A stretch of 64,000 nt of DNA, from the NCBI RefSeq assembly GCF_039544005.1, contig NZ_BAABKV010000001.1, forward strand, positions 806,001 to 870,000. Direction: 5' to 3'. The number at the start of each line of letters is the position of its first letter. Within the stretch, counting starts at the first letter, position 1. Below are positions 56,071 through 64,000 of the stretch, in pieces. Origin of the DNA: Kitasatospora paranensis (lineage in GTDB: Bacteria; Actinomycetota; Actinomycetes; Streptomycetales; Streptomycetaceae). The notes under the pieces are model-generated. The model was not told the DNA's origin, searched no databases, and saw nothing but the letters and a program-made list of their open reading frames with translations. The translations under genes and the position numbers were made by a program.

Positions 56071-56556
56071 ATGCCTCACGACGGACACCCCGCACGCACC
56101 GTCGACGACCAGCTGGCCGTCATCGACGGCTTGTGCGTGCTGCCCTTTCCCGCACAGGAGGTTCGGCCCGAGGGCGGCGACCGCTGGGGAGGCCCGGGCT
56201 ACCACCTGGCGCTGCTGCGGGAGAGCCGGGACTTCTGGGAGGACCGCGGCGAGGACGTGGTCGAGGCGGCGGAGCGGGAGATCGAGGCCGATCTCGACAC
56301 CCTTTCGGCGGTGCTGACCGACCGCTGGGGCGAGCCGGAGGCCGTCGACCTGTGGCCCTTCCTCGGCCTCGACAGCCCCGACCCCGGCTTCTCGGCGCCG
56401 GAGCCGCTGGCCTACCTGGCGGGCGTCGCGGGCAGCATGCGGGTCTGGCGGCCCACGGCGGTGCGGTGGATCGCGCTGGCGATCGGCCAGACGGATCCGG
56501 AGTGGCCGATCCAGCTGCTGGCGGCCAGTGGCGGGGCGTCCCTGCTGCCCCGCTGA
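56071..56556 (+). CDS. Hypothetical protein
   Basis: 161 residues, acidic: TVDDQLAVIDGLCVLPFPAQEVRPEGGDRWGG, then EREIEADLDTLSAVLTDRWGEPEAVDLWPFLGLD. Looks like a compact alpha/beta protein; no family recognised although the wording is typical of streptomycete hypothetical proteins. Intact frame, good coding bias. Confidence 0.72.
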   Translation: MPHDGHPARTVDDQLAVIDGLCVLPFPAQEVRPEGGDRWGGPGYHLALLRESRDFWEDRGEDVVEAAEREIEADLDTLSAVLTDRWGEPEAVDLWPFLGLDSPDPGFSAPEPLAYLAGVAGSMRVWRPTAVRWIALAIGQTDPEWPIQLLAASGGASLLPR

Positions 56557-56649
56557 GCGCCGCCCGGGGCGGGTGCTCTTCTCGGCACACCCCACGCCGC
56601 AGCGGGGAATTCGCTGGGCAGCGCCCGGCGGTCGGGGCAGAGTGTTCCC

Positions 56650-57491
56650 ATGAACGGACGAGGGCTGGCAGCGGACGGGACGATCGCCCGTGAGGGCGCG
56701 CTGGCACGGGTGCCGGCGGAGTTCGCCCCGTCGTCGAGGCCGCCCGCGCCGGGGTGGCCTCGGCGTTCGGCGGGCGGCTGCACAGCGGCTACCTCTACGG
56801 CAGCATCCCGCGCGGAACGGCCGTCCCCGGCGTGTCCGACCTCGACCTGCTGCTCGCGCTCCGGGAGGAGCCGACCGCCGCCGACCGGGCCGACGCCCAG
56901 GTCCTTGGGACGGCGCTGGATGCGGCCTTCCCGCAGATCGACGGGGTCGGTGTCCTGCTGTTCTCGGTGCGGACGCTGCTCAGCGACCTCGAACGCCATG
57001 ACCTGGGGTTCTTCGTCGCCTGCCTCTGCACGCCGCTGCTCGGCGCCGACCTCGCCGAACGGCTCCCCCGGTACCGGCCCACCGGCCTGGTCGCCCGGGA
57101 GACCAACGGCGACCTCGGCCTGGCCCTGCCGGCCTGGCGGGCCCGGGCCGTCGCGGCCGCCACCGCCGAAGCCGGTGCCTCCGCCCAGGCCGAGGCCGAG
57201 GCGGAGGCCGAGCGGCGCAGGCTCGGCCGCGCGGTCGGCCGGCGTCTCGTGCGCACGGGCTTCACCCTGGTGATGCCGCGCTGGGGCGGCTGGACGAGCG
57301 ACCTCGACACCTCGGCCGCCGTCTTCGGCCGCTACTACCCCGAACGCGCGGAGCAGATGCGCGTCGCCGCGGCGACCGGCCGCAGGCCGTCGGGCAGCCC
57401 CGACGTGCTCGGGATGCTCCTCGACGATCTGGCGCCCTGGCTGGCGGCCGAGTACACGGCGCTGCACGGCGTGAAGGCCCCGCGCCCCTGA
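56650..57491 (+). CDS. Nucleotidyltransferase-domain protein (one frame break)
   Basis: About 280 residues when repaired. The frame from ATG 56650 (MNGRGLAADGTIAREGALARVPAEFAP) joins VVEAARAGVASAFGGRLHSGYLYGSIPRGTAVPGVSDLDLLLAL if one C is restored in CCCC 56726-56729. GSIPRGTAVPGVSDLDLL is the minimal nucleotidyltransferase motif (GS...D-x-D) of the MNT/KNTase type. The C-terminal half is helical. Possible antibiotic-modifying or regulatory nucleotidyl transfer; acceptor unknown. Confidence 0.83.
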
Positions 57492-57512
57492 GCAGCGGCG
57501 GGGCGCCCGCCG

Positions 57513-57887
57513 TCAGGGCGCGACATCCCCGGGCGCGGCGGCATCGGGCGCGGCGGCGTCGGGCGTGGCGGCGTCGGGCGTGGTCAGGACGGCGGTGAGC
57601 AGGCCGGGGAACCGGGCGTCCAGGTCGCCGCGGCGCAGCTCCAGCAGCCGCTGGCGGCCGTGCGGGGTGCTGCGGATGACGCCGGCCTCGCGCAGCGTCT
57701 TGATGTGATGGGACAGCGTGGACTTCGGCAGGTCGCCGCCGGCGGGCTGGCAGGCGGCCACCTCCTGGGGGCCGTGCACCAGGCCCTGCACGATCGACAG
57801 GCGTGCGGGGTCGCTGAGTGCGAAGAGCACCTGGGTGAGCCGGAGGTCCTCGGGCTCGGGGTGGGGGAGGTCGCGTGCGGTCGCCAT
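57513..57887 (-). CDS. ArsR-type winged-helix repressor
   Basis: 124 residues. ALSDPARLSIVQGL, then KSTLSHHIKTLREAGVIRSTPHGRQRLLELRR: complete ArsR-type winged helix. The C-terminal tail is an Ala/Pro/Asp repeat (four TPDAA/APDAA units). ATG 57887 is adjacent to an operator that overlaps its own leader, so it likely represses itself and the divergent MFS gene. Confidence 0.92.
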   Translation of the reverse strand: MATARDLPHPEPEDLRLTQVLFALSDPARLSIVQGLVHGPQEVAACQPAGGDLPKSTLSHHIKTLREAGVIRSTPHGRQRLLELRRGDLDARFPGLLTAVLTTPDAATPDAAAPDAAAPGDVAP

Positions 57888-57889
57888 GG

Positions 57890-57952
57890 TTCCAGAATAG
57901 TTGAACAATGGGCGGGGCGGAGCTACGCTCGGATTGTTCGATATTTCTGGAA
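57890..57952. promoter_or_regulatory. Palindromic operator between ArsR and MFS genes
   Basis: Arms at 57890-57909 (TTCCAGAATAGTTGAACAAT) and 57933-57952 (ATTGTTCGATATTTCTGGAA) are inverted repeats matching at 17 of 20 positions, 23 bp apart. Each arm is itself a dyad GTTC-N10-GAAC. It fills most of the 83-bp gap between the divergent starts and should be the binding site of the ArsR-type repressor. Confidence 0.8.
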
Positions 57953-57970
57953 CACTCCGTAGGGGTCCCC

Positions 57971-59218
57971 ATGGGCATCACCGCCGTCCGACCAGCACCG
58001 CCCCTCAGCCGCCCGGTGCGGCGCCTGCCCCGCCCGGCCGGATTCTGGGTCATGGCAGCGGCCCTCTTCGCGCTGATGGCCGCGGCCGGCGCGCCGTCCC
58101 CGCTGTACGTGCTCTACCAGCAGCGCTGGCACTTCTCGGCGCCCGTGCTCACCCTGGTGTTCGCGGTCTACGCCCTCGCCCTGCTGGTGGCCCTGCTCAC
58201 CGTGGGGGCACTCTCCGGCCACGTGGGGCGGCGGCCCGTGCTGCTGGCCTCCCTGGTGGGCGAGGTCCTGGCGATGGGCGTCTTCCTCTCCGCCCACGGC
58301 GTCGGCCTGCTGCTGGCCGCGCGGACCGTCCAGGGCCTGGCCACCGGCGCCGCGACCGGCGCCATCAGCGCCGCCCTGGTCGACCTTCAGCCCTCGCCCG
58401 GCTCCCGGCACGGCTCCCTCGTCAACAGCATCGCGCCCACCGCCGGGCTCGCCGCCGGCGCCCTGGGCGCGGGCGCCCTCGCCCAGTACGCGTCCTCGCC
58501 GACCGTCCTGGTCTTCGCGCTGCTCCTGGTGGTGTTCCTCGCCCTCACCGCCGCCCTCGCCTTCCTGCCGGAGACCGTCACGCGCCGCCCGGGCGCCCTC
58601 GCCTCGCTGCGCCCGCGGATCTCCGTCCCCGCCGAGGCGCGGCCGCAGTTCCGCGCCGCCGTGCCGGCCCTGGTCGCCACCTGGGCCACCGGCGGCCTGT
58701 ACCTCTCGCTCGGCGGCTCGCTGGCCGCGGGCGTACTGCACATCGGCAACCACCTGATCGGCGGGCTCACCGTGGCGGTGCTCACCGGCGCGGGCGCGGC
58801 GGCCTCCCTGCCGGGCAGCCGCCGGGCGGCCCGGTCCGTCCTGACGGTCGGCGCCCTCGTCCTCGCCACCGGCACCGCACTGACCCTCGTCGCCCTGAAC
58901 ACCGGCAGCCCGGGCCTGTTCTTCGCGGCCACCGCAGTGGCCGGCGCCGGTTTCGGCAGCACCTTCGGAGGCGCCTTCCGGTCACTGGCCCCGCTGGTCG
59001 GCGCCGAGCGGCGGGCCGAGCTGTTCGCCGCCATGTACACCGTCAGCTACCTGGCCTTCAGCCTGCCCGCCGTGGTCGCCGGCGCCCTGGTGCCGGTCCT
59101 CGGGCTGCGCACCACCGCCGACGGCTACGGGGCCGCGGTGATCCTGCTCGCGGTCGCCGCCGCGGGCACCGCCCTGTGGCGCCGCGCGCCCGCGACGGCG
59201 GGCCGCCCGACCGGGTGA
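57971..59218 (+). CDS. MFS efflux transporter
   Basis: 415 residues, 12 helices. APSPLYVLYQQRWHFSAPVLTLVFAVYALALLVALL, then LSGHVGRRPVLLASLV (loop 2-3 motif) and a Gly/Ala-rich C-terminal half. ATG 57971 sits just after the operator. A drug or metabolite exporter probably induced when the ArsR repressor binds its ligand. Confidence 0.92.
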   Translation: MGITAVRPAPPLSRPVRRLPRPAGFWVMAAALFALMAAAGAPSPLYVLYQQRWHFSAPVLTLVFAVYALALLVALLTVGALSGHVGRRPVLLASLVGEVLAMGVFLSAHGVGLLLAARTVQGLATGAATGAISAALVDLQPSPGSRHGSLVNSIAPTAGLAAGALGAGALAQYASSPTVLVFALLLVVFLALTAALAFLPETVTRRPGALASLRPRISVPAEARPQFRAAVPALVATWATGGLYLSLGGSLAAGVLHIGNHLIGGLTVAVLTGAGAAASLPGSRRAARSVLTVGALVLATGTALTLVALNTGSPGLFFAATAVAGAGFGSTFGGAFRSLAPLVGAERRAELFAAMYTVSYLAFSLPAVVAGALVPVLGLRTTADGYGAAVILLAVAAAGTALWRRAPATAGRPTG

Positions 59219-59251
59219 CCCCGCACCGGCCGCGGGCGGTCGGCACCCCGC

Positions 59252-59659
59252 TCACGCGTCGCCGAGCTCCTGGAACAGTGTGAGCTGCACCCCGGCCGGG
59301 CCCTCCAGGCGGGAGTTGAGCGAGTTCCACGGCGTCCTGGTCGGGGGCGCGACCACCTCGGCGCCCGCCTCGGCGAGCCGCGCCGTGGCGGCCGCGGAGT
59401 CGTCCACCTCGAAGGCCACCCGGAACGGCCCGGCCACCCGGTGGCCGACCTCCACCGCGTCGATGAAGTCGGCGTGGCCCGGATCGGCCGGCTCCAGCGT
59501 GGCGCGGCCGGCCTCCAGGATGGTGACCCGGCCGTCCGGCGAGGAGAAGGCCGCACGCTCGGGCAGCCCGAGGACGTCCCGGTAGAAGTGCAGGGCGGCC
59601 TCGTAGTCGGCCGCGGTGACGACGAGTCGGAGTTCCCTGACGGCGGGTCGGTCGGCCAC
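59252..59659 (-). CDS. VOC (glyoxalase/bleomycin-resistance-like) protein
   Basis: 135 residues. Two beta-alpha-beta-beta-beta halves: ELRLVVTAADYEAALHFYRDVLGLPE and FRVAFEVDDSAAATARLAEAGAEVV, ending VQLTLFQEL. Full length. Convergent to the MFS gene. Could be a resistance or catabolic VOC enzyme; metal ligands partly conserved. Confidence 0.9.
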   Translation of the reverse strand: MADRPAVRELRLVVTAADYEAALHFYRDVLGLPERAAFSSPDGRVTILEAGRATLEPADPGHADFIDAVEVGHRVAGPFRVAFEVDDSAAATARLAEAGAEVVAPPTRTPWNSLNSRLEGPAGVQLTLFQELGDA

Positions 59660-59842
59660 GGACTGCTCCTTCTGCGGGTCGGACTCGGCTGTGCTGCGGG
59701 CAACCGGTGCCCGACGGCCAGGATTCCCCGGCGGCGGCGGACGGCGCGACAGCCGGGCCGCGGTCGGCCGTCCGGCGCACCGTCCCAGCCGGATGTCCCA
59801 ACCGGAGGTCCCGACCGGAGGTCCCGACCGGATGTCCCGGCC

Positions 59843-60295
59843 TCAGCCGGCGGCGGGTCGGCCGGGGGCCGCGGCACGGCCGGGAGCCCCGGCCGCTCCG
59901 AGCATCATCGCCTCGGCCGTCATGTCGTAGGCGAGACGCCAGGCCGCGGCGGTCTCGGCCGTCCAGCCCCCGGCGCCGGACGCGTCGGCCAGCGCCGCGA
60001 GCAGGGCCGTACGGACGTGGCCGTAGTGCTCGGCCCTGACCCGGTACTCGGCGTGCCGGGCGCCCAGCGACCTGGTGCGGCCGAGGAAGCCCTCGAAGTC
60101 GGGGATGGCCTGGACGATCGCGTCCAGCTCGTCGGCGAACTTCACCCGCAGCCGCGCCTGGTCGCCGGTGAACAACGGCCGGACTTCCGGGTGTTCGGTG
60201 AACAGGCCGCGGTAGAAGGCGTCGGCGACCTCCGGCAGCCGGCCCCGCAGGCGGGCCAGCGAGGCGTTGACCAGTTCGATCTGCTCGGGTGTCAC
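59843..60295 (-). CDS. Single-domain globin (flavohaemoglobin-type)
   Basis: 150 residues. TPEQIELVNASLARLRGRLPEVADAFYRGLFTEHPEVRPLF begins the globin fold, and LGARHAEYRVRAEHYGHV carries the proximal haem His (His81) in the same wording as flavohaemoglobins. No FAD/NAD reductase domain follows. It starts at GTG 60295 overlapping the stop of the large LuxR regulator by 4 nt, so it is the second gene of that operon. It probably binds O2 or NO. Confidence 0.92.
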   Translation of the reverse strand: MTPEQIELVNASLARLRGRLPEVADAFYRGLFTEHPEVRPLFTGDQARLRVKFADELDAIVQAIPDFEGFLGRTRSLGARHAEYRVRAEHYGHVRTALLAALADASGAGGWTAETAAAWRLAYDMTAEAMMLGAAGAPGRAAAPGRPAAG

Positions 60296-63066
60296 GGTCG
60301 CTCTCCTGATCCGTCCTGGGTGTCGGGGTGGCCGAGGGCGGCGGCCAGCCGGGTGCGCCCGCTCACGCCGAGCTTCCCGTAGATGTTCTGGAGGTGGTTG
60401 TCGACCGTCCGCACGGACAGGTGGAGGCCTTCGGCGATCCCTCGGCTGGTGGCGCCCTGGGCGGCCAGCCAGGCGATCTCGCGCTCGCGCGCGGTCAACG
60501 GCGAACGGGTGTCCGCGGCCACCACCAGGCCGGGGGTGGCCGCACCCTCGCACCGTGCCCGCAGGCCGTCCGCCCGGGCCAGCGCGTGCGCGGCGGCGCG
60601 CTGCGCGCCGTCGCGGCGGTGCCGTTCGGCGGCGGCCACCCAGGCCTCGGCGGCCGCGAGATCGGCGCCCACCTCGCCCAGTGCCTCGGCGGCCTCGGCC
60701 AGCCGGGCGGCCGTCCCCTCGGCGAGGGCCCGGATGTGCGCGATCCGCGCGGCCGCGTACGGCCCGTCCGGCAGCCCCGCCAGCAGCCCGTCCGGCAGTC
60801 CATCGGCGGACGGAGGGCCGACCGGGGAGCCGTCAGGTGGCCCGTCCGGGCCACCCCGGGGCAGCAGTGCGGCGGCGTCGGCCGCGCCGCCCAGCCGGGC
60901 CAGGTCGTGGCAGAGTCCGAGGGCGGCGGTGCGGTCGCCGGCCTCCCGGGCGTTGACGGCTGCCGTCCGCAGCCTGCGCCGGGCCGCCTCCGGGCGGCCC
61001 GCGACGGCGTCCGCCCAGGCCAGCGCCCGCACGGATTCCGGCCCGGCCGGGCTCGGACCGGCCAGCGCGAGGAGGGCCGCGGCCGCCTCGGGATCGCCCT
61101 GCCCGCAGGCGGCCGCGCAGAGGACGAGGCCGGCGAGCGCCGCGGTCTGCGCGGCCGCGACGGCGAAGGCCCGGGCCTGGGCCAGCGACTCGCGGAAGTG
61201 CACGGCCGCCGCCCCGGGCCGGCCCTGGGCCAGCGCGATCCGTCCGAGCTGCAGCGGGAACCAGGAGGCGAGCGAGACGACACCCTCCCGCAGGGCCAGG
61301 CCCTGGCCCTCCAGCGCGGTCTCCCGGGCCCGGTCGAAGGCGCCGAGTTCCAGCAGCGCACCGGCCAACTCGCTGAGGCGACCGGCCGGGTGGGACAGTC
61401 CGATCCGCTCCGGCACCTGCCGGTGGACCTCGAAGACAAGCCGGCCGAGGTCGGCCGCGGCGACGATCCGGCCGGCGGCGAGCAGGATCCGGAACCGCGC
61501 CGCCATCACCAGCACGTCGCGCCGGGTCGGCACCGCGGGCTCCGCCGGGGCGCCGGCCCCGTCGCGGTGCTGCCCGGCGCCGGCGCCGAGCACCTCGGCG
61601 GCTTCGGCGGGCCGGCCCGCGAGACAGAGCAGGATGGCCTCGAACGCCGTCAGGGCCGTGCGGACGTCCTCACCGCCCCGCGCCCCGGCCCGCTCCAGCA
61701 CAGCCCGGGCCGCCGCAGGGCCCGCCGATCCGTAGAAGCAGTTGAGGGCCAGGGTGACGGCGAGCGCCTCCAGTTCGTCCCCCGCCACGTCGTCCGCCGC
61801 GCCGCTCAGCACCTCGACCGCCTCGTCGGCCCTGCCGAGCTCGCCCAGCGCGATGCCCAGCAGCAGCACGGCCTGCGGGTCCGGGCCCTGCCGCAGGGCG
61901 GCCCGGGCGAGGTCGTGCATCCGGTCGATGTCGTGCGCGTGGTGGGCGAGCCGGGCCGCGCGCAGCAGCAGCGCCCGGTCGGCGGTGCCGGTCGCGTCGA
62001 GCCGCCAGCCGGCCAGGCGCAGCGCGTCCCCGCTCCGGCGGGCGCCGCGGGCCTCGACCCTGGCGACCTGGTCGAGCAGCAGCGACCGGACCCGCAGGCG
62101 CGGCATGCCGTCCTTGAGGACATCGCCGTGGACGGGATGGGAGAGCCGGACCTCGAGTCGCCGTCCGTCGGGCCGGACGGTGATCAGGCCGCCCTCCTCC
62201 AGTGCGGTCAGCAGCGGTTCGGTGGTGTCGGCGAGGAGTTCGTCCACCCCCAGCGGTTCGCACAGCGCGAGGCGTTCGAGGACGTCGCGCTGGTCCGCGG
62301 TGAGCGCGTCGAGCCGCTCCCGGACGAGACCGGCGACGCCGTCCCCGGCGCTGAGCCGGGCGGTGAGGCACCAGACGCCGCCGCTCCGGGCGAGGGCGCC
62401 GTCCGCCAGCCCGCGCAGCACCAGTTCGCGCAGATAGAGCAGGTTGCCCCGGCTGGCCGCCCACAGGGCCTGGCCGGCGGGGGCGGCGATCGGGCCGCCC
62501 AGCGCCAGGTGCAACAGGGTGTCCATGGCGGGCCGTTCGAGCTCCGCCAGGTCGATCCGTACGGCGCGGCCGGCCCGCCACCAGGCGGCGAGGGCGTCGG
62601 GCAGGGCCTCCCGGTCCCGGACGCTCGCCACCAGCAGGACCTCCGGCGCGGCGCACAGCGCCGTGAGCAGGGCCAGCGAGGCCGGGTCGAGCAGGTGCAG
62701 GTCGTCGACCCCGAGGACGAACCGCCCGTCACCGGCCCGGTCGGCGGTGCGGGCCCGGACGGCCGCCAGCAGGTCCTGCGGGTGGGTGTTGGGGGCGGCC
62801 GCGGGCCCGGCCGGGGCGGGCAGCAGCGGCGCCAGCGCGGAGAGCGGGACGGCGGCGGCCGTCCGGCTCGCCGTCAGGTGGGCGGCCTGCCGTCCTTGGG
62901 AGCGGGCGAGGTCGAGGTACTCCTCGACCAGCCGGCTCTTGCCGGTGCCGGAGCGCCCGCAGACCAGCACGGCGTGACAGCGCGCGTCGGCCGCGGCGTC
63001 GCCGATCCGTTCCAGTTCGGCGCGGCGTCCGATGAACGGCCACCGCACCGACGTCCCACCCAGCAT
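60292..63066 (-). CDS. Large LuxR-family regulator with P-loop ATPase
   Basis: 924 residues. N-terminal AAA/STAND-like ATPase: Walker A VLVCGRSGTGKSRLVEEYL, Walker B FVLGVDDLHLLDP. The centre is a long alpha-solenoid of TPR-like helices. The C-terminal LuxR helix-turn-helix is SPLTAREREIAWLAAQGATSRGIAEGLHLSVRTVDNHLQNIYGKLGV. This LAL-type architecture is widespread as a pathway activator. ATG 63066 removes a basic leader that is not homologous. It is overlapped by the globin, suggesting redox or gas input. Confidence 0.92.
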   Translation of the reverse strand: MLGGTSVRWPFIGRRAELERIGDAAADARCHAVLVCGRSGTGKSRLVEEYLDLARSQGRQAAHLTASRTAAAVPLSALAPLLPAPAGPAAAPNTHPQDLLAAVRARTADRAGDGRFVLGVDDLHLLDPASLALLTALCAAPEVLLVASVRDREALPDALAAWWRAGRAVRIDLAELERPAMDTLLHLALGGPIAAPAGQALWAASRGNLLYLRELVLRGLADGALARSGGVWCLTARLSAGDGVAGLVRERLDALTADQRDVLERLALCEPLGVDELLADTTEPLLTALEEGGLITVRPDGRRLEVRLSHPVHGDVLKDGMPRLRVRSLLLDQVARVEARGARRSGDALRLAGWRLDATGTADRALLLRAARLAHHAHDIDRMHDLARAALRQGPDPQAVLLLGIALGELGRADEAVEVLSGAADDVAGDELEALAVTLALNCFYGSAGPAAARAVLERAGARGGEDVRTALTAFEAILLCLAGRPAEAAEVLGAGAGQHRDGAGAPAEPAVPTRRDVLVMAARFRILLAAGRIVAAADLGRLVFEVHRQVPERIGLSHPAGRLSELAGALLELGAFDRARETALEGQGLALREGVVSLASWFPLQLGRIALAQGRPGAAAVHFRESLAQARAFAVAAAQTAALAGLVLCAAACGQGDPEAAAALLALAGPSPAGPESVRALAWADAVAGRPEAARRRLRTAAVNAREAGDRTAALGLCHDLARLGGAADAAALLPRGGPDGPPDGSPVGPPSADGLPDGLLAGLPDGPYAAARIAHIRALAEGTAARLAEAAEALGEVGADLAAAEAWVAAAERHRRDGAQRAAAHALARADGLRARCEGAATPGLVVAADTRSPLTAREREIAWLAAQGATSRGIAEGLHLSVRTVDNHLQNIYGKLGVSGRTRLAAALGHPDTQDGSGERP

Positions 63067-63327
63067 GCCCGCCCCCGAGCGTTCCGGCACCGGTGCCCCC
63101 GGCGTCCGCCGGGCGGCACGCCGGGGCCGCGTGACGCGGCGCACCGGAGGTCGGTCCGGCGGTCAGTGTGGCACAGCGGGCCGGGGCGCGGGCGGTCGCG
63201 GCCGACGGACCGACCGGCGCGGGGTGGAGCCATCCCCGGACGGTAGCCCGGCGCCGCGCAGCCGGCCTGAGTAGTCGTTACTCATCCCCGGCCGCCGCGC
63301 GTCGCACCGAAGCCCCTGCGTCGCGGG

Positions 63328-63945
63328 TCAGCGCAGCGACAGCAGGCCGAGGCAGGTGCTGAGGCCTCCGGCGGCCGCCGCCAGCAGGCCGATCCGGCCG
63401 CCGGTCAGGCCACGCCGGGGCGGTGCGGTGCGGAGCGTCGCCGCAGGCGCCGCGTCGATCTTCAGGAGGGAGGTCCGTGCCGCCCATCCGACGGGTGGCC
63501 GGCGGCACACCGTCACCCGCCAGGGCTGCTCGGGGTCGTGGTCGACCGGTATCACGGTGCCCACCCGGTAGCTTCCGACATCGACCAGGTTGACGGCCGT
63601 CCGGGCCCGGGCCCGGTAGGACGCGCTGCCGCCGGGTGCAACGGTGAGCTCCAGGAGCAGCGGGATGTCCGGCCCCTCCCCGACGGCCCGGACGGATTCG
63701 ATGCGGGCGGGTACGAGGACGAGGCGGCCCGCCCGGGTCCGGTCGGCGTGCCGGCGCTCGTCGGCGAGCAGCAGGGCGAAGCCGCCGGCCGCCGCCCACG
63801 GCGCGAGGTTCACCCCGATGACCAGCATGGCCACGCCGCTGCCGGTGTCCAGCCGGAACGCCCCGGCGCCGGCCACCACGACCGCGGCGCCGAACAGCAC
63901 GCAGAGCACCGCACCGGCGGCGCCCATCACACCCGTCACACGCAT
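63328..63945 (-). CDS. Membrane protein with DUF3592-like soluble domain
   Basis: 205 residues. Two membrane helices at the start (AVLCVLFGAAVVVAGAGAF, AMLVIGVNLAPWAAAGGFALLL), a beta-rich soluble domain (RIESVRAVGEGPDIPLLLELTVAPGGSASYRARARTAV, YRVGTVIPVDHDPEQPWRV) and a C-terminal hydrophobic tail. The NxxVGSYRVGTVIPVxxDPxxP wording resembles DUF3592-type proteins. Function unknown. Confidence 0.75.
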   Translation of the reverse strand: MRVTGVMGAAGAVLCVLFGAAVVVAGAGAFRLDTGSGVAMLVIGVNLAPWAAAGGFALLLADERRHADRTRAGRLVLVPARIESVRAVGEGPDIPLLLELTVAPGGSASYRARARTAVNLVDVGSYRVGTVIPVDHDPEQPWRVTVCRRPPVGWAARTSLLKIDAAPAATLRTAPPRRGLTGGRIGLLAAAAGGLSTCLGLLSLR

Positions 63946-64000
63946 TCCCGTTCCCCGTTCCTCTGCTGTGTGCGGCCCACCGGCCGCCCGTCCCCAGCCT

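Noticed and set aside
60328..63246. 972-codon open frame on the + strand
   Set aside because: Exact antisense shadow of the LuxR-family regulator; low-complexity Gly/Arg/Gln sequence.
1..64000. CRISPR arrays, rRNA genes, phage structural genes or an origin of replication
   Set aside because: No regularly spaced long repeats, rRNA-like sequence, phage proteins or DnaA-box clusters were seen. The only clear RNA gene is tRNA-fMet.

Overview
The window is actinomycete chromosome, most likely Streptomyces or Kitasatospora. It has very high GC, GTG starts, many 4-nt ATGA/GTGA gene overlaps, rare TTA codons, an initiator tRNA with a C1:U72 pair, and families common in that group: ECF41-type sigma, SpoIIE phosphatases, amphi-Trp protein, DUF5937 regulator and MmyB-type regulators. 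No core housekeeping block is visible, so a flanking or arm-proximal position is plausible. That placement is inference.

Layout. 1-4.7 kb: a NarL-type two-component system divergent from a MacB-like ABC exporter. 5.3-18.7 kb: a compact biosynthetic cluster made of a free-standing NRPS adenylation domain, a carrier protein, an FAD amine oxidase, an ANL ligase, a lysine 2,3-aminomutase-like radical SAM enzyme, an ATP-grasp ligase, a PaaK-like ligase, an MFS exporter, an SDR and a second PaaK-like ligase, all on + and mostly overlapping, with a convergent PaaI-type thioesterase behind a strong terminator. 19-33.8 kb: regulators, oxidoreductases, hydrolases, an MFS pump, two phosphatase signalling proteins, an adenosine/adenine deaminase and a 2-hydroxyacid dehydrogenase. 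33.8-38.2 kb: an insertion-sequence graveyard (ISL3- and IS5-type fragments) interleaved with small hypothetical genes. 38.4-64 kb: mixed genes including a DHA2-type MFS pump, cyclophilin, an S1-domain protein, an FGE-like protein, an NlpC/P60 hydrolase, tRNA-fMet, an ECF41 sigma/NmrA pair, an NfeD-like/flotillin pair, Nudix, DUF389, an ArsR/MFS pair with a clear operator, and a large LuxR regulator overlapping a globin.

The cluster at 5.3-18.7 kb is the most interesting part. The aminomutase keeps the two aspartates that recognise lysine, and the adenylation domain has Asp235 plus an acidic pocket residue, so a beta-lysine building block activated onto the small carrier is the simplest reading. 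There is no condensation domain, so amide formation would fall to the ATP-grasp enzyme and the free ligases. I do not recognise the whole set as a known pathway. The first gene has three TTA codons within about 90 nt, which would place cluster entry under bldA control.

At least eleven genes appear split or run on because one or two bases are missing, nearly always from a C or G run. Restoring the base repairs conserved domains, and in several cases creates the expected overlapping stop. This points to homopolymer errors in the sequence rather than mass pseudogenisation. Affected genes are annotated at their repaired extents and the break is stated in each entry.
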